A program made the position numbers and the translations under genes. The notes below the pieces were generated by a model. It was given only the letters and a program-made list of their open reading frames with translations, was not told the DNA's origin and made no database searches. DNA of 64,000 nucleotides. Origin: Desulfovibrionaceae bacterium (GTDB taxonomy: Bacteria; Desulfobacterota; Desulfovibrionia; Desulfovibrionales; Desulfovibrionaceae). The DNA is taken from positions 1-64,000 of the forward strand of contig JAFGBU010000020.1 in assembly GCA_016932995.1 (NCBI GenBank), read 5' to 3'. Each line of letters opens with the position of its first letter. Within the stretch, counting starts at the first letter, position 1. Below, in pieces: positions 1 through 11,341 of this stretch.

Positions 1-105
1 CCCCTTGAGCCGCCCCTTCGGGACCCCTTGAGCCGCCCCTTCGGGACCCCTTGAGCCGCCCCTTCGGGACCCCTTAGCCGCCCCTTCGGGACCCCTTAGC
101 CGCCC
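1..105. repeat. Tandem 23-bp minisatellite array
   Basis: About 4.6 head-to-tail copies of a 23-bp unit beginning CCCCTTGAGCCGCCCC occupy 1-23, 24-46 and 47-69. A fourth copy at 70-91 and a partial fifth from 92 have lost one G (TTGAG becomes TTAG), so they are 22-bp units. Each unit contains a CCCTTCGGG mini-inverted repeat able to form a 3-bp stem. The unit is not a multiple of three, so it is unlikely to be coding. The window begins inside the array, so its true length is unknown. Nucleotides 106-177 between it and rnr are AT-rich, and I see no gene there. Confidence 0.9.
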
Positions 106-177
106 ATGGGAAGTTTATTAAGCTATGCTAAACAAGTTGTCAATAAAAAATTTACACGGAGAGAGAAAAAGGGCCGC

Positions 178-2353
<2,176 letters not shown>

Positions 2354-2373
<20 letters not shown>

Positions 2374-3502
2374 CGCTTGCCCCCTCTTCGGCCCCTGGGG
2401 CCGGGGCCAGGCCCCTTTCGGCCAACAGGTCCATCTTCTTCAGGCGCAGGGCCTCGTAGCGCCTGGTCCACCAGACATCGAAGTTGGAGGCGGTGAACAT
2501 GCTCTGGCCGAACACGAGCTCCAGGTCAAAGGTCCAGAACCCGGCCCCGGCCAGGGGCCCGAGCTTGACCGCGTCCTTGGGCGTGCACAGGACGGCCTCG
2601 CAGCCCGCGGACCGGGCCTCGGCCAGGATGTCGTCGGCGTCGTTCTTGGTGAACATGTGGTGGTCCGGGAACTCCATACAGCGTTCGGGCGGGTATCCGA
2701 AGTAGCGCCTGGCCGTGCGCTTGACCTGGGACGGGTCGGCCACCCCGGACACGAGCAGGTACCGGGCCCCGTCGAAGTCGTTGGCCCATTCCCGGCCCAG
2801 GACCCGCCTGATCCCCCTGGGCACCAGGGAGAACTGGAAGACGGGCCGGCCCAGGGCCCCGAGCCTCTTTTCCATGACCGGCCTAAGCTTGTCGAAGGTC
2901 GTCTTGCGCGACTTGAGCACAAAGGCCCCGGCCCGGGAAAGGGCCTCGGCGCCCTCGCGCCAGGTCCCGGCCGGGATGACCTGGTTCCACTGGCTCAAGA
3001 GGTCCCTGGGCCGGAGCAGGACCAGGTCCAGGTCGCGCTCAACAGCCAGGTGTTGAAAGCCGTCGTCAAGGACCAGGAGCGCGGGGTTGTACAGCCTACA
3101 GGCCAGGGCCCCGGCGCGCCTGCGCCTGGGATCGACCAGCACGCGCGCCCCGGGGTTCTCCCGGGCCAGGAGCAGGGGCTCGTCCCCGGCCTCCTCGGCC
3201 AGGCTCTCGGCCCCGACCAGGTAGGGGTATTTCTCGGGCCTCGCCCCGTAGCCCCTGGTGAGCAGGGCGGCCTGAAGCCCCTTTTGGGCCGCCCAGCCCA
3301 GGAGCCAGCCGGCCAGCGGGGTCTTGCCCGAGCCGCCCCAGCCGATGTTGCCCACGGACACGGTCAGGCAGGGCGCGGTCCAGCGCGGCAGGCGGCCGGT
3401 CTCGTACAGATAGCGCCTCAGCCTCATGATCAGGCCGAAGGCGTATCCAAATGGAGACAGGACCGGGCGCAGGCGCCTTTGCATTTCGGTCGGGGAAGCC
3501 AT
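2354..3502 (-). CDS. lpxK: Tetraacyldisaccharide 4'-kinase
   Basis: 382 aa. LpxK phosphorylates the 4' position of the lipid A disaccharide precursor at the inner membrane, the last step before Kdo addition. The N-terminus has a hydrophobic/amphipathic segment followed by a Walker A motif, GWGGSGKT at about 54-61, in the family setting SVGNIGWGGSGKTP. The DDGFQH motif seen in LpxK enzymes follows mid-protein. Its presence shows that the organism makes lipid A, so it is a diderm with LPS or lipooligosaccharide. The 3' end overlaps rnr by 20 bp, so the two are probably co-transcribed. It is somewhat longer than E. coli LpxK (328 aa). Confidence 0.95.
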
Positions 3503-3518
3503 GGCTGTGCGGCTGAAC

Positions 3519-3548
3519 GCGCAGGGGCCCCGTTCGGGGCCCCTGCGC
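3519..3548 (-). terminator. GC-rich hairpin downstream of the BI-1 gene
   Basis: A perfect 13-bp inverted repeat (3519-3531 and 3536-3548, loop GTTC) lies between the BI-1-like gene and the lpxK start, both on the minus strand. No T-run follows on that strand. It could be a terminator lacking a U-tract, a processing or pausing hairpin, or a stabiliser of the upstream mRNA 3' end. Confidence 0.6.
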
Positions 3549-3555
3549 TTATCGG

Positions 3556-4290
3556 CTACTCCCTGGTCTGGCCCATGAAGCGCAAGAGCATCAGAAAGAG
3601 GTTGATGAAGTCCAGGTACAGGGTCAGGGCGCCCAGGATGGTCCCCCTTCTCACCGCCGTGGAGTCGTCGGCCGGGACCATCTCGCCCATGGTCTTGAGC
3701 TTCTGGGTGTCGTAGGCGGTCAGGCCGGTGAAGATGAGCACCCCGATCCCGGAGATGACGAACTCCATGGCCGCGCTCTTGAGGAAGATGTTCACCACCA
3801 TGGCGATGAGCAGGCCGATGAGGCCCATGAACAGGAGGCTGCCCAGGCCGGTGAGGTCGCGCTTGGTGACCATGCCGTACAGGCTCATGGCCCCGAACAT
3901 GCCCGCGCAGACGATGAAGGTCTGGAAGATCGAGGCCGAGGTGTAGGCCAGAAAGATCATGGACAGGGTGACCCCGTTCAGGGCGCTGTAGGCCAGAAAC
4001 AGGGACGTGGCCGTGGTCCCGGACAGGCTCCGGATGCGCGCGCTCAGGAAAAAGACCAGGCCCAGCTCGGCGATGAGCAGAAACCAGGTCAGGCCGGACA
4101 GGCCCACGACCCGGCCGGCCGGGTCAAAGCTGAACAGCGCGCCCAGGACCGTGGGGCTTGAGGCCGCGAACATGGCCACGGCCGCGGTCAGGGCCAGGCC
4201 CGCGCTCATCCAGCCGTAGACCCCGCGCATGAAGGCGTTGAGGACCTCGGTTCTGGTCTTCACGCCGGGAAGCGATGAGTATGGCGTCAT
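3556..4290 (-). CDS. Bax inhibitor-1/YccA family membrane protein
   Basis: 244 aa from the chosen ATG at 4290, which has AAGGAGG seven or so bases upstream. A longer frame to 4332 lacks such a site. The protein is almost entirely hydrophobic, with about seven membrane segments, and matches the BI-1/YccA/YbhL family: an N-terminal soluble stretch, then segments such as GWMSAGLALTAAVAMF, and a C-terminal FINLFLMLLRFMG. Characterised bacterial relatives are pH-sensitive Ca2+ leak channels or modulators of the FtsH protease. Which applies here cannot be told from sequence. The next gene upstream encodes a cation/Ca2+ antiporter, so a shared role in calcium handling is possible but is only inferred. 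Confidence 0.88.
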   Translation of the reverse strand: MTPYSSLPGVKTRTEVLNAFMRGVYGWMSAGLALTAAVAMFAASSPTVLGALFSFDPAGRVVGLSGLTWFLLIAELGLVFFLSARIRSLSGTTATSLFLAYSALNGVTLSMIFLAYTSASIFQTFIVCAGMFGAMSLYGMVTKRDLTGLGSLLFMGLIGLLIAMVVNIFLKSAAMEFVISGIGVLIFTGLTAYDTQKLKTMGEMVPADDSTAVRRGTILGALTLYLDFINLFLMLLRFMGQTRE

Positions 4291-4411
4291 GGGCACTCCT
4301 CCTTGACGTTGGCTTGCGCCCGCGCGCGCCATGATGGGCGCGGGGCGTCAACTCCCTAATTAATCAGCTTCGGCCGGCCTGGCAAGTGCGGGCACAGGAC
4401 AAAGGCCCGGC

Positions 4412-5338
4412 TCAGACCCAGAGGTCCGCGACCCAGCGGATCGAGTTGACCAGGACCAGGAACGCGCCCTCGATCCTGGACAGCCGCCAGCCGGTGCGCA
4501 TGAGCACAAGGGCCAGGCCGATCATGGCCACCAGGGCGCACAGGCTGGGCACCGCGTCCGGGATCGCGCCCAGGGGCCTGAGCAGGCAGGTCAGGCCGAG
4601 GACCCCGGCGAAGTTGAACAGGTCGCTGCCGATCAGGTTTCCCAGGAGCATGTCGCTTCTGCCCTTCAGGGCCGCGGCCAGGCAGGTGACCAGCTCGGGC
4701 AGGGAGGTGCCCGCGGCGACCATGGTCACCCCGATGGCCCAGCGGCTCAGGCCCAGGTCCTGGGCCAGCCCCACGGCCGCGCCGACCACCAGCTCCCCGC
4801 CCAGGGCCAGGCCCGCGAAAGCGAGCAGGAGCCTGGGCCAGTCCCACCAGCGCGCGGCCCTGGACAGGCCGGGGCCGGACGCGCGGCCCACGACCCTGGG
4901 CCGGGACATGAGCCACAGGACGTAGCCGGCCAGGAACAGGACCAGGACGATCCCGGTGGCCCGGGAAAGGCCCGTGGTCAGGGCCGAGACCAGGATGAAC
5001 CCGGTCACGGCCAGGAGCAGGGCCCCGTCGCGCAGTACCAGGGTCCTGTGCGTGGCCAGGGGCCGGATCATGGCCATGGTCCCCAGGATGAACCCGAGGT
5101 TGAAGATGTTGGAGCCGACCACGTTGGACAGGGAGATGTCGCCCAGGCCCTTGAAGGCCGCGTTCAGGGTGACCACGAACTCCGGGGCCGAGGTGCCGAC
5201 CGCGACCACGGTCAGGCCGATGGCCAGCTCGGACACGCCCCAGCGCCTGGCCAGGGCCGCGGCCGAGTCCACTATCCAGTTGGCGCAGAACCAGAGCATG
5301 AATGCCCCGAGCAGGAACTTGGCCAGGTCAAGCGCCAT
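4412..5338 (-). CDS. Calcium/sodium antiporter, CaCA family (YrbG-like)
   Basis: 308 aa integral inner-membrane protein with about ten helices in two inverted halves. Each half carries the alpha-repeat signature of Na+/Ca2+ exchangers: VAVGTSAPEFVVTL in the first and MVAAGTSLPELVTC in the second, with the ion-binding Glu in each. Length and motifs match bacterial YrbG-type exchangers. Such proteins exchange cytoplasmic Ca2+ against Na+ or H+. The start overlaps the end of the upstream PP-loop gene by 11 bp, so the two are probably translated from one message. Confidence 0.92.
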   Translation of the reverse strand: MALDLAKFLLGAFMLWFCANWIVDSAAALARRWGVSELAIGLTVVAVGTSAPEFVVTLNAAFKGLGDISLSNVVGSNIFNLGFILGTMAMIRPLATHRTLVLRDGALLLAVTGFILVSALTTGLSRATGIVLVLFLAGYVLWLMSRPRVVGRASGPGLSRAARWWDWPRLLLAFAGLALGGELVVGAAVGLAQDLGLSRWAIGVTMVAAGTSLPELVTCLAAALKGRSDMLLGNLIGSDLFNFAGVLGLTCLLRPLGAIPDAVPSLCALVAMIGLALVLMRTGWRLSRIEGAFLVLVNSIRWVADLWV

Positions 5339-6380
5339 GCGCGAGTTCCTGCTTCCAGTCCTTGAGCCCGGAGAGGTCCGGCTCGGCCCAGGCCAGGGGG
5401 GTCTCCCGGCCGGGGAGCACGGAGACCGCCTCCGGACCCCCGGGCCCGGTGACCAGGACCTCGACCGGGCCCGCGGCCTGCACGGCCCGGCCCGAGTACG
5501 AGGCCGTGAACGCGGCCGCGTCGCGCACCGCCTCCCGGTCCCATTGCCCGGGGCCCACGGCCCTGGCCAGGGCGAGGGGCCCGGGAAAGTCCCGGACCCT
5601 GAGCAGGATGTCCCCGGGCCGCACCAGGGCCTCCATGCGCAGGTTGTCGGCCTTGTTGCGGCCGATCACCAGCCACCGGCCGCCGGACCAGAACTGCCGG
5701 CCCACGCGGCAGAGCCTGAAGTCGTCGGCCCGCGGCGCGGGCAGGTGCCTGAGGACGGGCAAGAAGCGCCTGGCCGACTCGGGCTCGGCCAGCTCGCAGC
5801 CCCCGGCCGGGGTGGGCGTCTCGGTCAGGCCCAGGTCCCGGGCCAGGGCCAGCTGCCTCTTGCGGCCCCGGCCGCCGATGTCCAGGAGCCGCTCGCGGTC
5901 CACCAGCCCGGAGGCCTCGACCGCGGTGGGGTTGAGCCTCTTGGCGCACAGCGGCCGGACCAGGATGTCCCGGACCCCGGCCTCGCGGCTGATGAGGTAC
6001 AGGGAGTCCCTGCGCTGGGACATGGGCCTCTGGCCGGTGACCTCGCCGGAGACGATGAACGAGGCCCCGTACTGCCCGAGCAGGTCCCTGGCCCGGCTGA
6101 GCATGAGTATCTTGCAGTCCACGCAGGGGTTGAGCAGCTTGCCGAAGCCGTGCCTGGGCCCGGCCGCGAGCAGGGCCGAGAACTCGTCGCCCAGGTCCAC
6201 GGCCTCGATGTCCAGGCCGTAGGCCTTGCGCCAGCGGCCGACCTTGCGCGGTCGGCCGAAGAACGGGCTGGTGAAGTGCAGGCCCAGGACCGCCAGGCCC
6301 TGGGCCTGGATGAGCCTGCAGGCCAGGATGCTGTCCAGTCCGCCGGAGAACAGGGCCAGGGCGTGGTAGGGCTTGACCAT
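5328..6380 (-). CDS. PP-loop ATPase fused to an NFACT-R (DUF814)-like RNA-binding domain
   Basis: 350 aa. The N-terminal half is a PP-loop (adenylating) domain related to ThiI/MnmA-type tRNA thiolases, with SGGLDS at residues 12-17. Cysteines in NPCVDCK (86 and 89) and at 195 (GGCEL) could carry sulfur or bind a metal cluster. Residues about 223-300 (RVGRQFWSGGRWLVIGRNKADN and following) look like the NFACT-R/DUF814 domain, known from RqcH/NEMF-type and RNA-modification proteins. The likely role is ATP-dependent modification, probably thiolation, of tRNA or another RNA. This is inferred from the domains, and the exact nucleotide is unknown. Databases often label relatives loosely as tRNA (5-methylaminomethyl-2-thiouridylate) methyltransferase. 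It diverges from recA. Confidence 0.8.
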   Translation of the reverse strand: MVKPYHALALFSGGLDSILACRLIQAQGLAVLGLHFTSPFFGRPRKVGRWRKAYGLDIEAVDLGDEFSALLAAGPRHGFGKLLNPCVDCKILMLSRARDLLGQYGASFIVSGEVTGQRPMSQRRDSLYLISREAGVRDILVRPLCAKRLNPTAVEASGLVDRERLLDIGGRGRKRQLALARDLGLTETPTPAGGCELAEPESARRFLPVLRHLPAPRADDFRLCRVGRQFWSGGRWLVIGRNKADNLRMEALVRPGDILLRVRDFPGPLALARAVGPGQWDREAVRDAAAFTASYSGRAVQAAGPVEVLVTGPGGPEAVSVLPGRETPLAWAEPDLSGLKDWKQELAHGA

Positions 6381-6439
6381 AGAAGGGGCTTGTTACGTCA
6401 CCTGGGGGCCCAGGGCAAGGCCCGGGCCTGCCCCCGGAG

Positions 6440-6468
6440 TTGCCGCCCGGCGATTGTTCTGCTAGTCT
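6440..6468 (+). promoter_or_regulatory. Candidate sigma70 promoter of recA
   Basis: TTGCCG (6440-6445), a 17-nt spacer and TAGTCT (6463-6468) lie 42 nt before the recA start codon. I see no convincing match to the E. coli, Bacillus or Geobacter types of LexA operator, so SOS control cannot be read directly. Confidence 0.4.
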
Positions 6469-6510
6469 TGCCCGTCTGGTCAACCGGACCTGAAACCAGG
6501 AGAGCAGAAC

Positions 6511-7569
6511 ATGGCCAAGAAAGCCCCGGCCGCGCCCGACGCCGAGCGCGCGCAGGCCCTGAGCACCGCCCTGACGACCATCGAGCGCAAGTTCGGCAAG
6601 GGCTCGATCATGCGCCTGGACGGGGAGGCCTCGACCAGGATCGAGGTCATTCCCACCGGGTCCATCGGCCTGGACCTGGCCCTGGGCGTGGGCGGGGTGC
6701 CCAAGGGCCGGGTCACCGAGATATACGGCCCCGAGTCCTCGGGAAAGACGACCCTGGCCCTGCACATCATCGCCGAGTCCCAGAAGCGCGGCGGCTCCGC
6801 GGCGTTCATAGACGCCGAGCACGCCCTGGACATAAACTACGCCAAGCGCCTGGGGGTCAAGACCGAGGAGCTGTTGATCTCCCAGCCCGACTACGGCGAG
6901 CAGGCCCTGGAGATCGCCGACCTCCTGGTGCGCTCCGGCGCGGTGGACGTGGTGGTCATCGACTCGGTGGCCGCGCTCATCCCCCAGGCCGAGCTCGAGG
7001 GCAGCATGGGCGAGACCCAGGTCGGCGGCCAGGCCAGGCTCATGTCCCACGCCCTGCGCAAGCTGACCGGGAGCATACACAAGTCCAAGACCGTGGTCGT
7101 GTTCATCAACCAGATCCGGATGAAGATCGGCATGACCGGGTACGGCAACCCGGAGACCACCTCCGGGGGCAACGCCCTGAAGTTCTACGCCTCGGTGCGC
7201 CTGGACATCCGCAGGATCCAGTCGCTCAAGGACCGGGAGGAGGTCTTCGGGTCCAAGGTCCGGGTCAAGGTCATCAAGAACAAGGTCGCCCCGCCCTTCC
7301 GCGAGGCCGTCTTCGACGTGCTCTACGGCACGGGCATCTCAAGGGAAGGCGAGATACTGGACCTGGGCGTGGAGAACGGCGTGGTCGAGCAGAGCGGGGC
7401 CTGGTACGCCTTCGGGTCCGAGCGCCTGGGCCAGGGCCGGGAGAACGTGCGCGCCTACCTGGCCGACAACCCCGACCTGCGCCAGCAGGTCGAGGACCGA
7501 TTGAAGGAGCACCTGGGCATGGCCGAGCCGCGGGAGGCGGACGCGGCCGCCCCGGGCGCGCAGGAATAA
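6511..7569 (+). CDS. recA: Recombinase RecA
   Basis: 352 aa, the usual RecA length. RecA forms ATP-dependent filaments on single-stranded DNA for strand exchange and for triggering LexA self-cleavage. Walker A is GPESSGKT at residues 73-80. The Walker B region ([12 protein letters not shown]), the L1/L2 DNA-binding loops (around GSMGETQVG and [22 protein letters not shown]) and an acidic, Glu/Ala-rich C-terminal tail are all present. The ATG at 6511 has an AGGAGA ribosome-binding site. A strong intrinsic terminator follows directly, so recA appears to be a single-gene unit, without the recX that often follows it elsewhere. Confidence 0.98.
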   Translation: MAKKAPAAPDAERAQALSTALTTIERKFGKGSIMRLDGEASTRIEVIPTGSIGLDLALGVGGVPKGRVTEIYGPESSGKTTLALHIIAESQKRGGSAAFIDAEHALDINYAKRLGVKTEELLISQPDYGEQALEIADLLVRSGAVDVVVIDSVAALIPQAELEGSMGETQVGGQARLMSHALRKLTGSIHKSKTVVVFINQIRMKIGMTGYGNPETTSGGNALKFYASVRLDIRRIQSLKDREEVFGSKVRVKVIKNKVAPPFREAVFDVLYGTGISREGEILDLGVENGVVEQSGAWYAFGSERLGQGRENVRAYLADNPDLRQQVEDRLKEHLGMAEPREADAAAPGAQE

Positions 7570-7585
7570 CCCCAAGCACTCAACC

Positions 7586-7613
7586 CCCCGGGGCCCTTGT
7601 CCCGGGGCTTTTT
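7586..7613 (+). terminator. Intrinsic terminator of recA
   Basis: A 7-bp GC stem (7586-7592 with 7601-7607), an 8-nt loop, then CTTTTT, lie 17 nt after the recA stop codon. Confidence 0.9.
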
Positions 7614-7649
7614 ATTCCCCTTTGACAGGGGCCCGGAGACCGGCCGAAC

Positions 7650-10295
7650 ATGAACGCCGCCGAGATACGCAGACGATTCCTCGAATACTTCAAGCGCCAA
7701 GGCCACGCCATCGTGCCCAGCTCGCCGCTGATACCCAGGGACGACCCGAGCCTGCTGTTCACCAACGCGGGCATGGTCCAGTTCAAGAAGACCTTCCTGG
7801 CCCAGGAAAAGAGGCCCTACGTCAAGGCCGCCTCGTCCCAGAAGTGCCTGCGCGTGGGCGGCAAGCACAACGACCTGGAGAACGTCGGCCGCACCGCCCG
7901 GCACCACACCTTTTTCGAGATGCTCGGCAACTTCTCCTTCGGCGACTACTTCAAGGCCGAGGCCATCAGTCTGGCCTGGGAGTTCCTGACCCGGGACCTG
8001 GGCCTGGACAAGTCCAGGCTGTACGTCACCGTGTACCGGGACGACGACGAGGCCTTCGACCTCTGGCGCAAGGTCGCCGGGGTCGAGGCCGGGCGCATCT
8101 TCCGCCTGGGGGAAAAGGACAACTTCTGGTCCATGGGCGACACCGGGCCCTGCGGCCCGTGCTCCGAAATCCACTTCGACCAGGGCCCGGACATGGCCTG
8201 CGGCCCGGACTGCGGCGTCGGCAAATGCGACTGCGACCGCTTCCTGGAGGTCTGGAACCTGGTGTTCATGCAGTACGACCAGACCGAGTCCGGCCAGCGC
8301 GTGCCCCTGCCCAGGCCGTCCATCGACACGGGCATGGGCCTGGAGCGCGTCACGGCCGTGGTCCAAGGCGTGCGCTCCAACTACGAGACCGACCTGTTCA
8401 TGCCGCTCATCGACTTCGTGGCCGCAAGGTCCGACACGGCCTACAAGCGCGGCCGGGAGACGGACACCGCCCTGCAGGTCATCGCGGACCACAGCCGGGC
8501 CATCGCCTTTCTGATCGCCGACCAGGTCCTGCCCTCGAACGAGGGCCGGGGCTACGTGCTCAGGAGGCTCATCCGCAGGGCCTTCCGCTTCGGCCGGCTG
8601 CTCGGCCTGACCGAAGCGTTCCTGTTCGAGACCGTGCGCGAGGTCTCCGGGCTCATGGCCGGGGCCTACCCCGAGCTCGAGGACAACCTGGAGTTCACGG
8701 TCCGGGTGGTGCGCGAGGAGGAGGAACGCTTCAGCCAGACCCTGGACAAGGGCCTGGCCATCCTGGAGGAGGAGATGGACGCCCTGGCCGGGGAGAACTC
8801 GAAGGTCATCTCCGGGGACCTGGCCTTCAAGCTCTACGACACCTTCGGATTCCCCCTGGACATCGTCAACGACGTGGCCGAGAGGCGGGGGATGTCCGTG
8901 GACGAGGCCGGGTTCAGGCGCTGCATGGACGAACAGAAGAAGCGGGCCAAGAAGGCCTGGAAGGGCTCGGGCGAAAAGGATTTGGCCGGCAGGTTCGAGT
9001 CCCTGCTCAAGGCCGGGGTCAGGACCATTTTCAGCGGGTACGACGCCACCCAGGGCCGGTCCGTGGTCAAGAGCCTTCTGGACGACCAAGGCGCGTACAG
9101 CCGGCGGCTGGTCCAGGGCCAGGGCGGCTGGCTGGTGGCCGAGGAAACGCCATTCTACGGCGAGTCCGGCGGCCAGACCGGCGATGTGGGCGGCCTGGAG
9201 ACCATGACCGGCTCGGCCGAGGTCCTGGACACCCTCAAGCCCTCGCCCGAACTGACCGTGCACAAGATATTCGTCAACGAGGGCGAGGTCCTGCCGGACC
9301 AGGAGGTCAGGCTCAGCGTGGATGTCGAGGCCCGGCTGGCCACGGCCAGGAACCACACCTGCACCCACCTGCTCCACGCCGCCCTGCGCAGGGTCCTGGG
9401 CGGGCACGTCAAGCAGTCCGGGTCCCTGGTCGGCCCGGACCGGCTGCGCTTCGACTTCACGCACATCGCGCCGCTGACCCCGGAGGAGATCGCCAGGGTC
9501 GAGGAGGAGGTCAACCGGGCGATCATCGAGAACCACGGCCTGCGCAACTCGGTTCTGCCCTACGAGGAGGCCGTGGCCAAGGGGGCCATGGCCCTGTTCG
9601 GCGAGAAGTACGCCGACCAGGTGCGCATGGTCGAGGTCCCGGGGGTGAGCGTCGAGCTCTGCGGGGGCACGCACCTCTCGGCCACGGGCCAGGCCGGGTC
9701 CTTCGTGATCCTGTCCGAATCCGGCATCGCCGCCGGGGTCCGGCGCATCGAGGCGGCCACGGGCTGGAACGCCCTGGCCCACTTCCAGTCCCGGAGCAGG
9801 CGGCTGGACGAGGCCATGGCCGCGCTCAAGTCCGGGCCGGACCAGGTCGCCGAAAAAATCAGGGGCCTGCAGGCCCAGAACAAGGACCTGGCCAGGGAGG
9901 CCGAAAGGCTCTCGGCCAAGCTGGCCGGCGGCGCGGGCCAGGACCTCTTGTCCCGGGCCGAGGACATCGCCGGGGTCAAGGTCCTGGCGGCCAAGGTCGA
10001 GGCCCCGAGCGTCAAGGCCCTGCGCGAGCAGGTGGACGGCCTGCGCTCCAGGCTGGCCTCCGGGATCATCTGCCTGTTGGCCGAGACCGGCCAGGGCAAG
10101 GTGAGCGTGATTTTGTCCGTGAGCAAGGACCTGCTCTCCAGGTTCACGGCCCCGGCCCTGATCAAGGACGTGGCCGCCGAGGTCAACGGGGGCGGGGGCG
10201 GGAGGCCGGACCTGGCCCAGGCCGGAGGCACGGACCCGGCCGGCGCGGACCGGGCCCTGGACAGGCTCAGGCAGGGCGTGGCGGCCGCGAAATAA
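7650..10295 (+). CDS. alaS: Alanyl-tRNA synthetase
   Basis: 881 aa, full length for bacterial AlaRS. It charges tRNA-Ala in the cytoplasm. The class II catalytic core is at the N-terminus, with [14 protein letters not shown] (motif 2 area) and GMGLERV (motif 3). The editing domain follows, with the zinc-ligand pattern [12 protein letters not shown] and later [12 protein letters not shown] coiled-coil and C-Ala domain close the protein. The GGAG site lies about 10 nt upstream of the ATG. alaS directly downstream of recA is a common bacterial order; here they are separated by a terminator. Confidence 0.98.
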   Translation: MNAAEIRRRFLEYFKRQGHAIVPSSPLIPRDDPSLLFTNAGMVQFKKTFLAQEKRPYVKAASSQKCLRVGGKHNDLENVGRTARHHTFFEMLGNFSFGDYFKAEAISLAWEFLTRDLGLDKSRLYVTVYRDDDEAFDLWRKVAGVEAGRIFRLGEKDNFWSMGDTGPCGPCSEIHFDQGPDMACGPDCGVGKCDCDRFLEVWNLVFMQYDQTESGQRVPLPRPSIDTGMGLERVTAVVQGVRSNYETDLFMPLIDFVAARSDTAYKRGRETDTALQVIADHSRAIAFLIADQVLPSNEGRGYVLRRLIRRAFRFGRLLGLTEAFLFETVREVSGLMAGAYPELEDNLEFTVRVVREEEERFSQTLDKGLAILEEEMDALAGENSKVISGDLAFKLYDTFGFPLDIVNDVAERRGMSVDEAGFRRCMDEQKKRAKKAWKGSGEKDLAGRFESLLKAGVRTIFSGYDATQGRSVVKSLLDDQGAYSRRLVQGQGGWLVAEETPFYGESGGQTGDVGGLETMTGSAEVLDTLKPSPELTVHKIFVNEGEVLPDQEVRLSVDVEARLATARNHTCTHLLHAALRRVLGGHVKQSGSLVGPDRLRFDFTHIAPLTPEEIARVEEEVNRAIIENHGLRNSVLPYEEAVAKGAMALFGEKYADQVRMVEVPGVSVELCGGTHLSATGQAGSFVILSESGIAAGVRRIEAATGWNALAHFQSRSRRLDEAMAALKSGPDQVAEKIRGLQAQNKDLAREAERLSAKLAGGAGQDLLSRAEDIAGVKVLAAKVEAPSVKALREQVDGLRSRLASGIICLLAETGQGKVSVILSVSKDLLSRFTAPALIKDVAAEVNGGGGGRPDLAQAGGTDPAGADRALDRLRQGVAAAK

Positions 10296-10310
10296 TCCCG
10301 GATGCGGCTA

Positions 10311-10339
10311 TTGACAGGGCCGGGCAAAGCTCGTAAAAG
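10311..10339 (+). promoter_or_regulatory. Sigma70-type promoter of rplM-rpsI
   Basis: A perfect TTGACA (10311-10316), a 17-nt spacer and TAAAAG (10334-10339) lie just after the alaS stop codon and 35 nt before rplM. Confidence 0.75.
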
Positions 10340-10373
10340 CCCTGTTTCGAGTTTCGATCAAGGAGCCAAAGCC

Positions 10374-10802
10374 ATGAAGACATATAGCCCCGGGCCCGAG
10401 GACCTCAAAAACGAGTGGGTCGTGGTCGACGCCTCGGACAAGATCCTCGGCCGCCTGGCCACCGAGGTCGCCAACCGCCTGCGCGGCAAGCACAAGCCCG
10501 AGTTCGCGCCGCACATGGACAACGGCGACTTCGTGGTCGTGGTCAACGCGGACAAGGTCCGGTTCACGGGCAACAAGCTGGACAACAAGCTCTACCACAA
10601 GCACACCGGCCATCCGGGCGGGATCAAGTCCATGACCCTGCGCGCGCTCATGGAGCGCAGGCCCGAGCAGGTCCTGATCAAGGCCGTCCGGGGCATGCTG
10701 CCCAAGAACCGCCTGGCCAGGCAGCAGATCAAGAAGCTCAAGGTCTACTCCGGCCCCGAGCATCCGCACGCGGCCCAGCAGCCCAAGACCCTGGATATCT
10801 AA
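10374..10802 (+). CDS. rplM: 50S ribosomal protein L13
   Basis: 142 aa, the same length as E. coli L13. L13 is an early assembly protein of the 50S subunit that binds 23S rRNA. Recognisable blocks are [25 protein letters not shown], the central HTGHPGG and the C-terminal [15 protein letters not shown]. The start was set at 10374 because AAGGAG sits eight bases upstream. The longer frame from 10302 would begin inside the promoter. It forms the conserved rplM-rpsI operon. Confidence 0.98.
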   Translation: MKTYSPGPEDLKNEWVVVDASDKILGRLATEVANRLRGKHKPEFAPHMDNGDFVVVVNADKVRFTGNKLDNKLYHKHTGHPGGIKSMTLRALMERRPEQVLIKAVRGMLPKNRLARQQIKKLKVYSGPEHPHAAQQPKTLDI

Positions 10803-10823
10803 ATCTTTATCGGAGCATCGATC

Positions 10824-11213
10824 ATGAAGGATTTCAACTACGGCACCGGCAAGAGAAAGTGCGCCGTGGCCCGCACCAGGATATACAAGGGCAACGGCCG
10901 GATACTGATCAACGACCGGCCCTTTGAGGAGTACTTCCCGCGCCAGACCCAGCGGATGATCGCCCAGCAGGCCCTGGTCCTGTCCAAGATCCAGGACAAG
11001 GTCGACATCAGGGTGAACGTCTGCGGCGGCGGGGTGGCGGGCCAGGCCCAGGCCGTGCGCCACGGCATCGCCCGGGCCCTGACCGAGTTCGACCCGGACC
11101 TGCGCTCGGTGCTCAAGAAGGCCGGGTTCCTGACCCGGGACGCCCGCAAGAAGGAGCGCAAGAAGTACGGCCAGCGCGGGGCCCGCGCCAGGTTCCAGTA
11201 CTCCAAGCGCTAA
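10824..11213 (+). CDS. rpsI: 30S ribosomal protein S9
   Basis: 129 aa. S9 is a small-subunit protein whose long C-terminal tail reaches the tRNA anticodon loop in the P site. The YGTGKRKCAVARTRIYKGNG start and the terminal RGARARFQYSKR, with its invariant last Lys-Arg, are both present. It lies 21 nt downstream of rplM and is followed by a strong terminator. Confidence 0.98.
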   Translation: MKDFNYGTGKRKCAVARTRIYKGNGRILINDRPFEEYFPRQTQRMIAQQALVLSKIQDKVDIRVNVCGGGVAGQAQAVRHGIARALTEFDPDLRSVLKKAGFLTRDARKKERKKYGQRGARARFQYSKR

Positions 11214-11236
11214 TCCCGGGCCTTTTGGACCAGCCC

Positions 11237-11272
11237 GGCCGGGCCCGCCATTTGGCGGGCCCGGCCTTTTTT
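11237..11272 (+). terminator. Intrinsic terminator of rplM-rpsI
   Basis: A perfect 13-bp stem (11237-11249 with 11254-11266), loop ATTT, then a T6 run, lie 23 nt after the rpsI stop codon. Confidence 0.95.
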
Positions 11273-11341
11273 CAACCCGAAACCGGTGGACGCAATCGGC
11301 CCGAGCCTTGCCAGGCGGCCGGGTTGCCTTTATGTTGGGCC

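Noticed and set aside
1-105. CRISPR array
   Set aside because: The 23-bp units are contiguous, with no spacers, no variable sequence and no cas genes.
6381-6510. LexA/SOS box upstream of recA
   Set aside because: No convincing match to the E. coli, Bacillus or deltaproteobacterial operator patterns I know; only a moderate promoter is visible.
11225-11341. Longer N-terminus for the radical SAM protein
   Set aside because: The extra 39 codons would begin within the rpsI terminator stem, so the ATG at 11342 is preferred.
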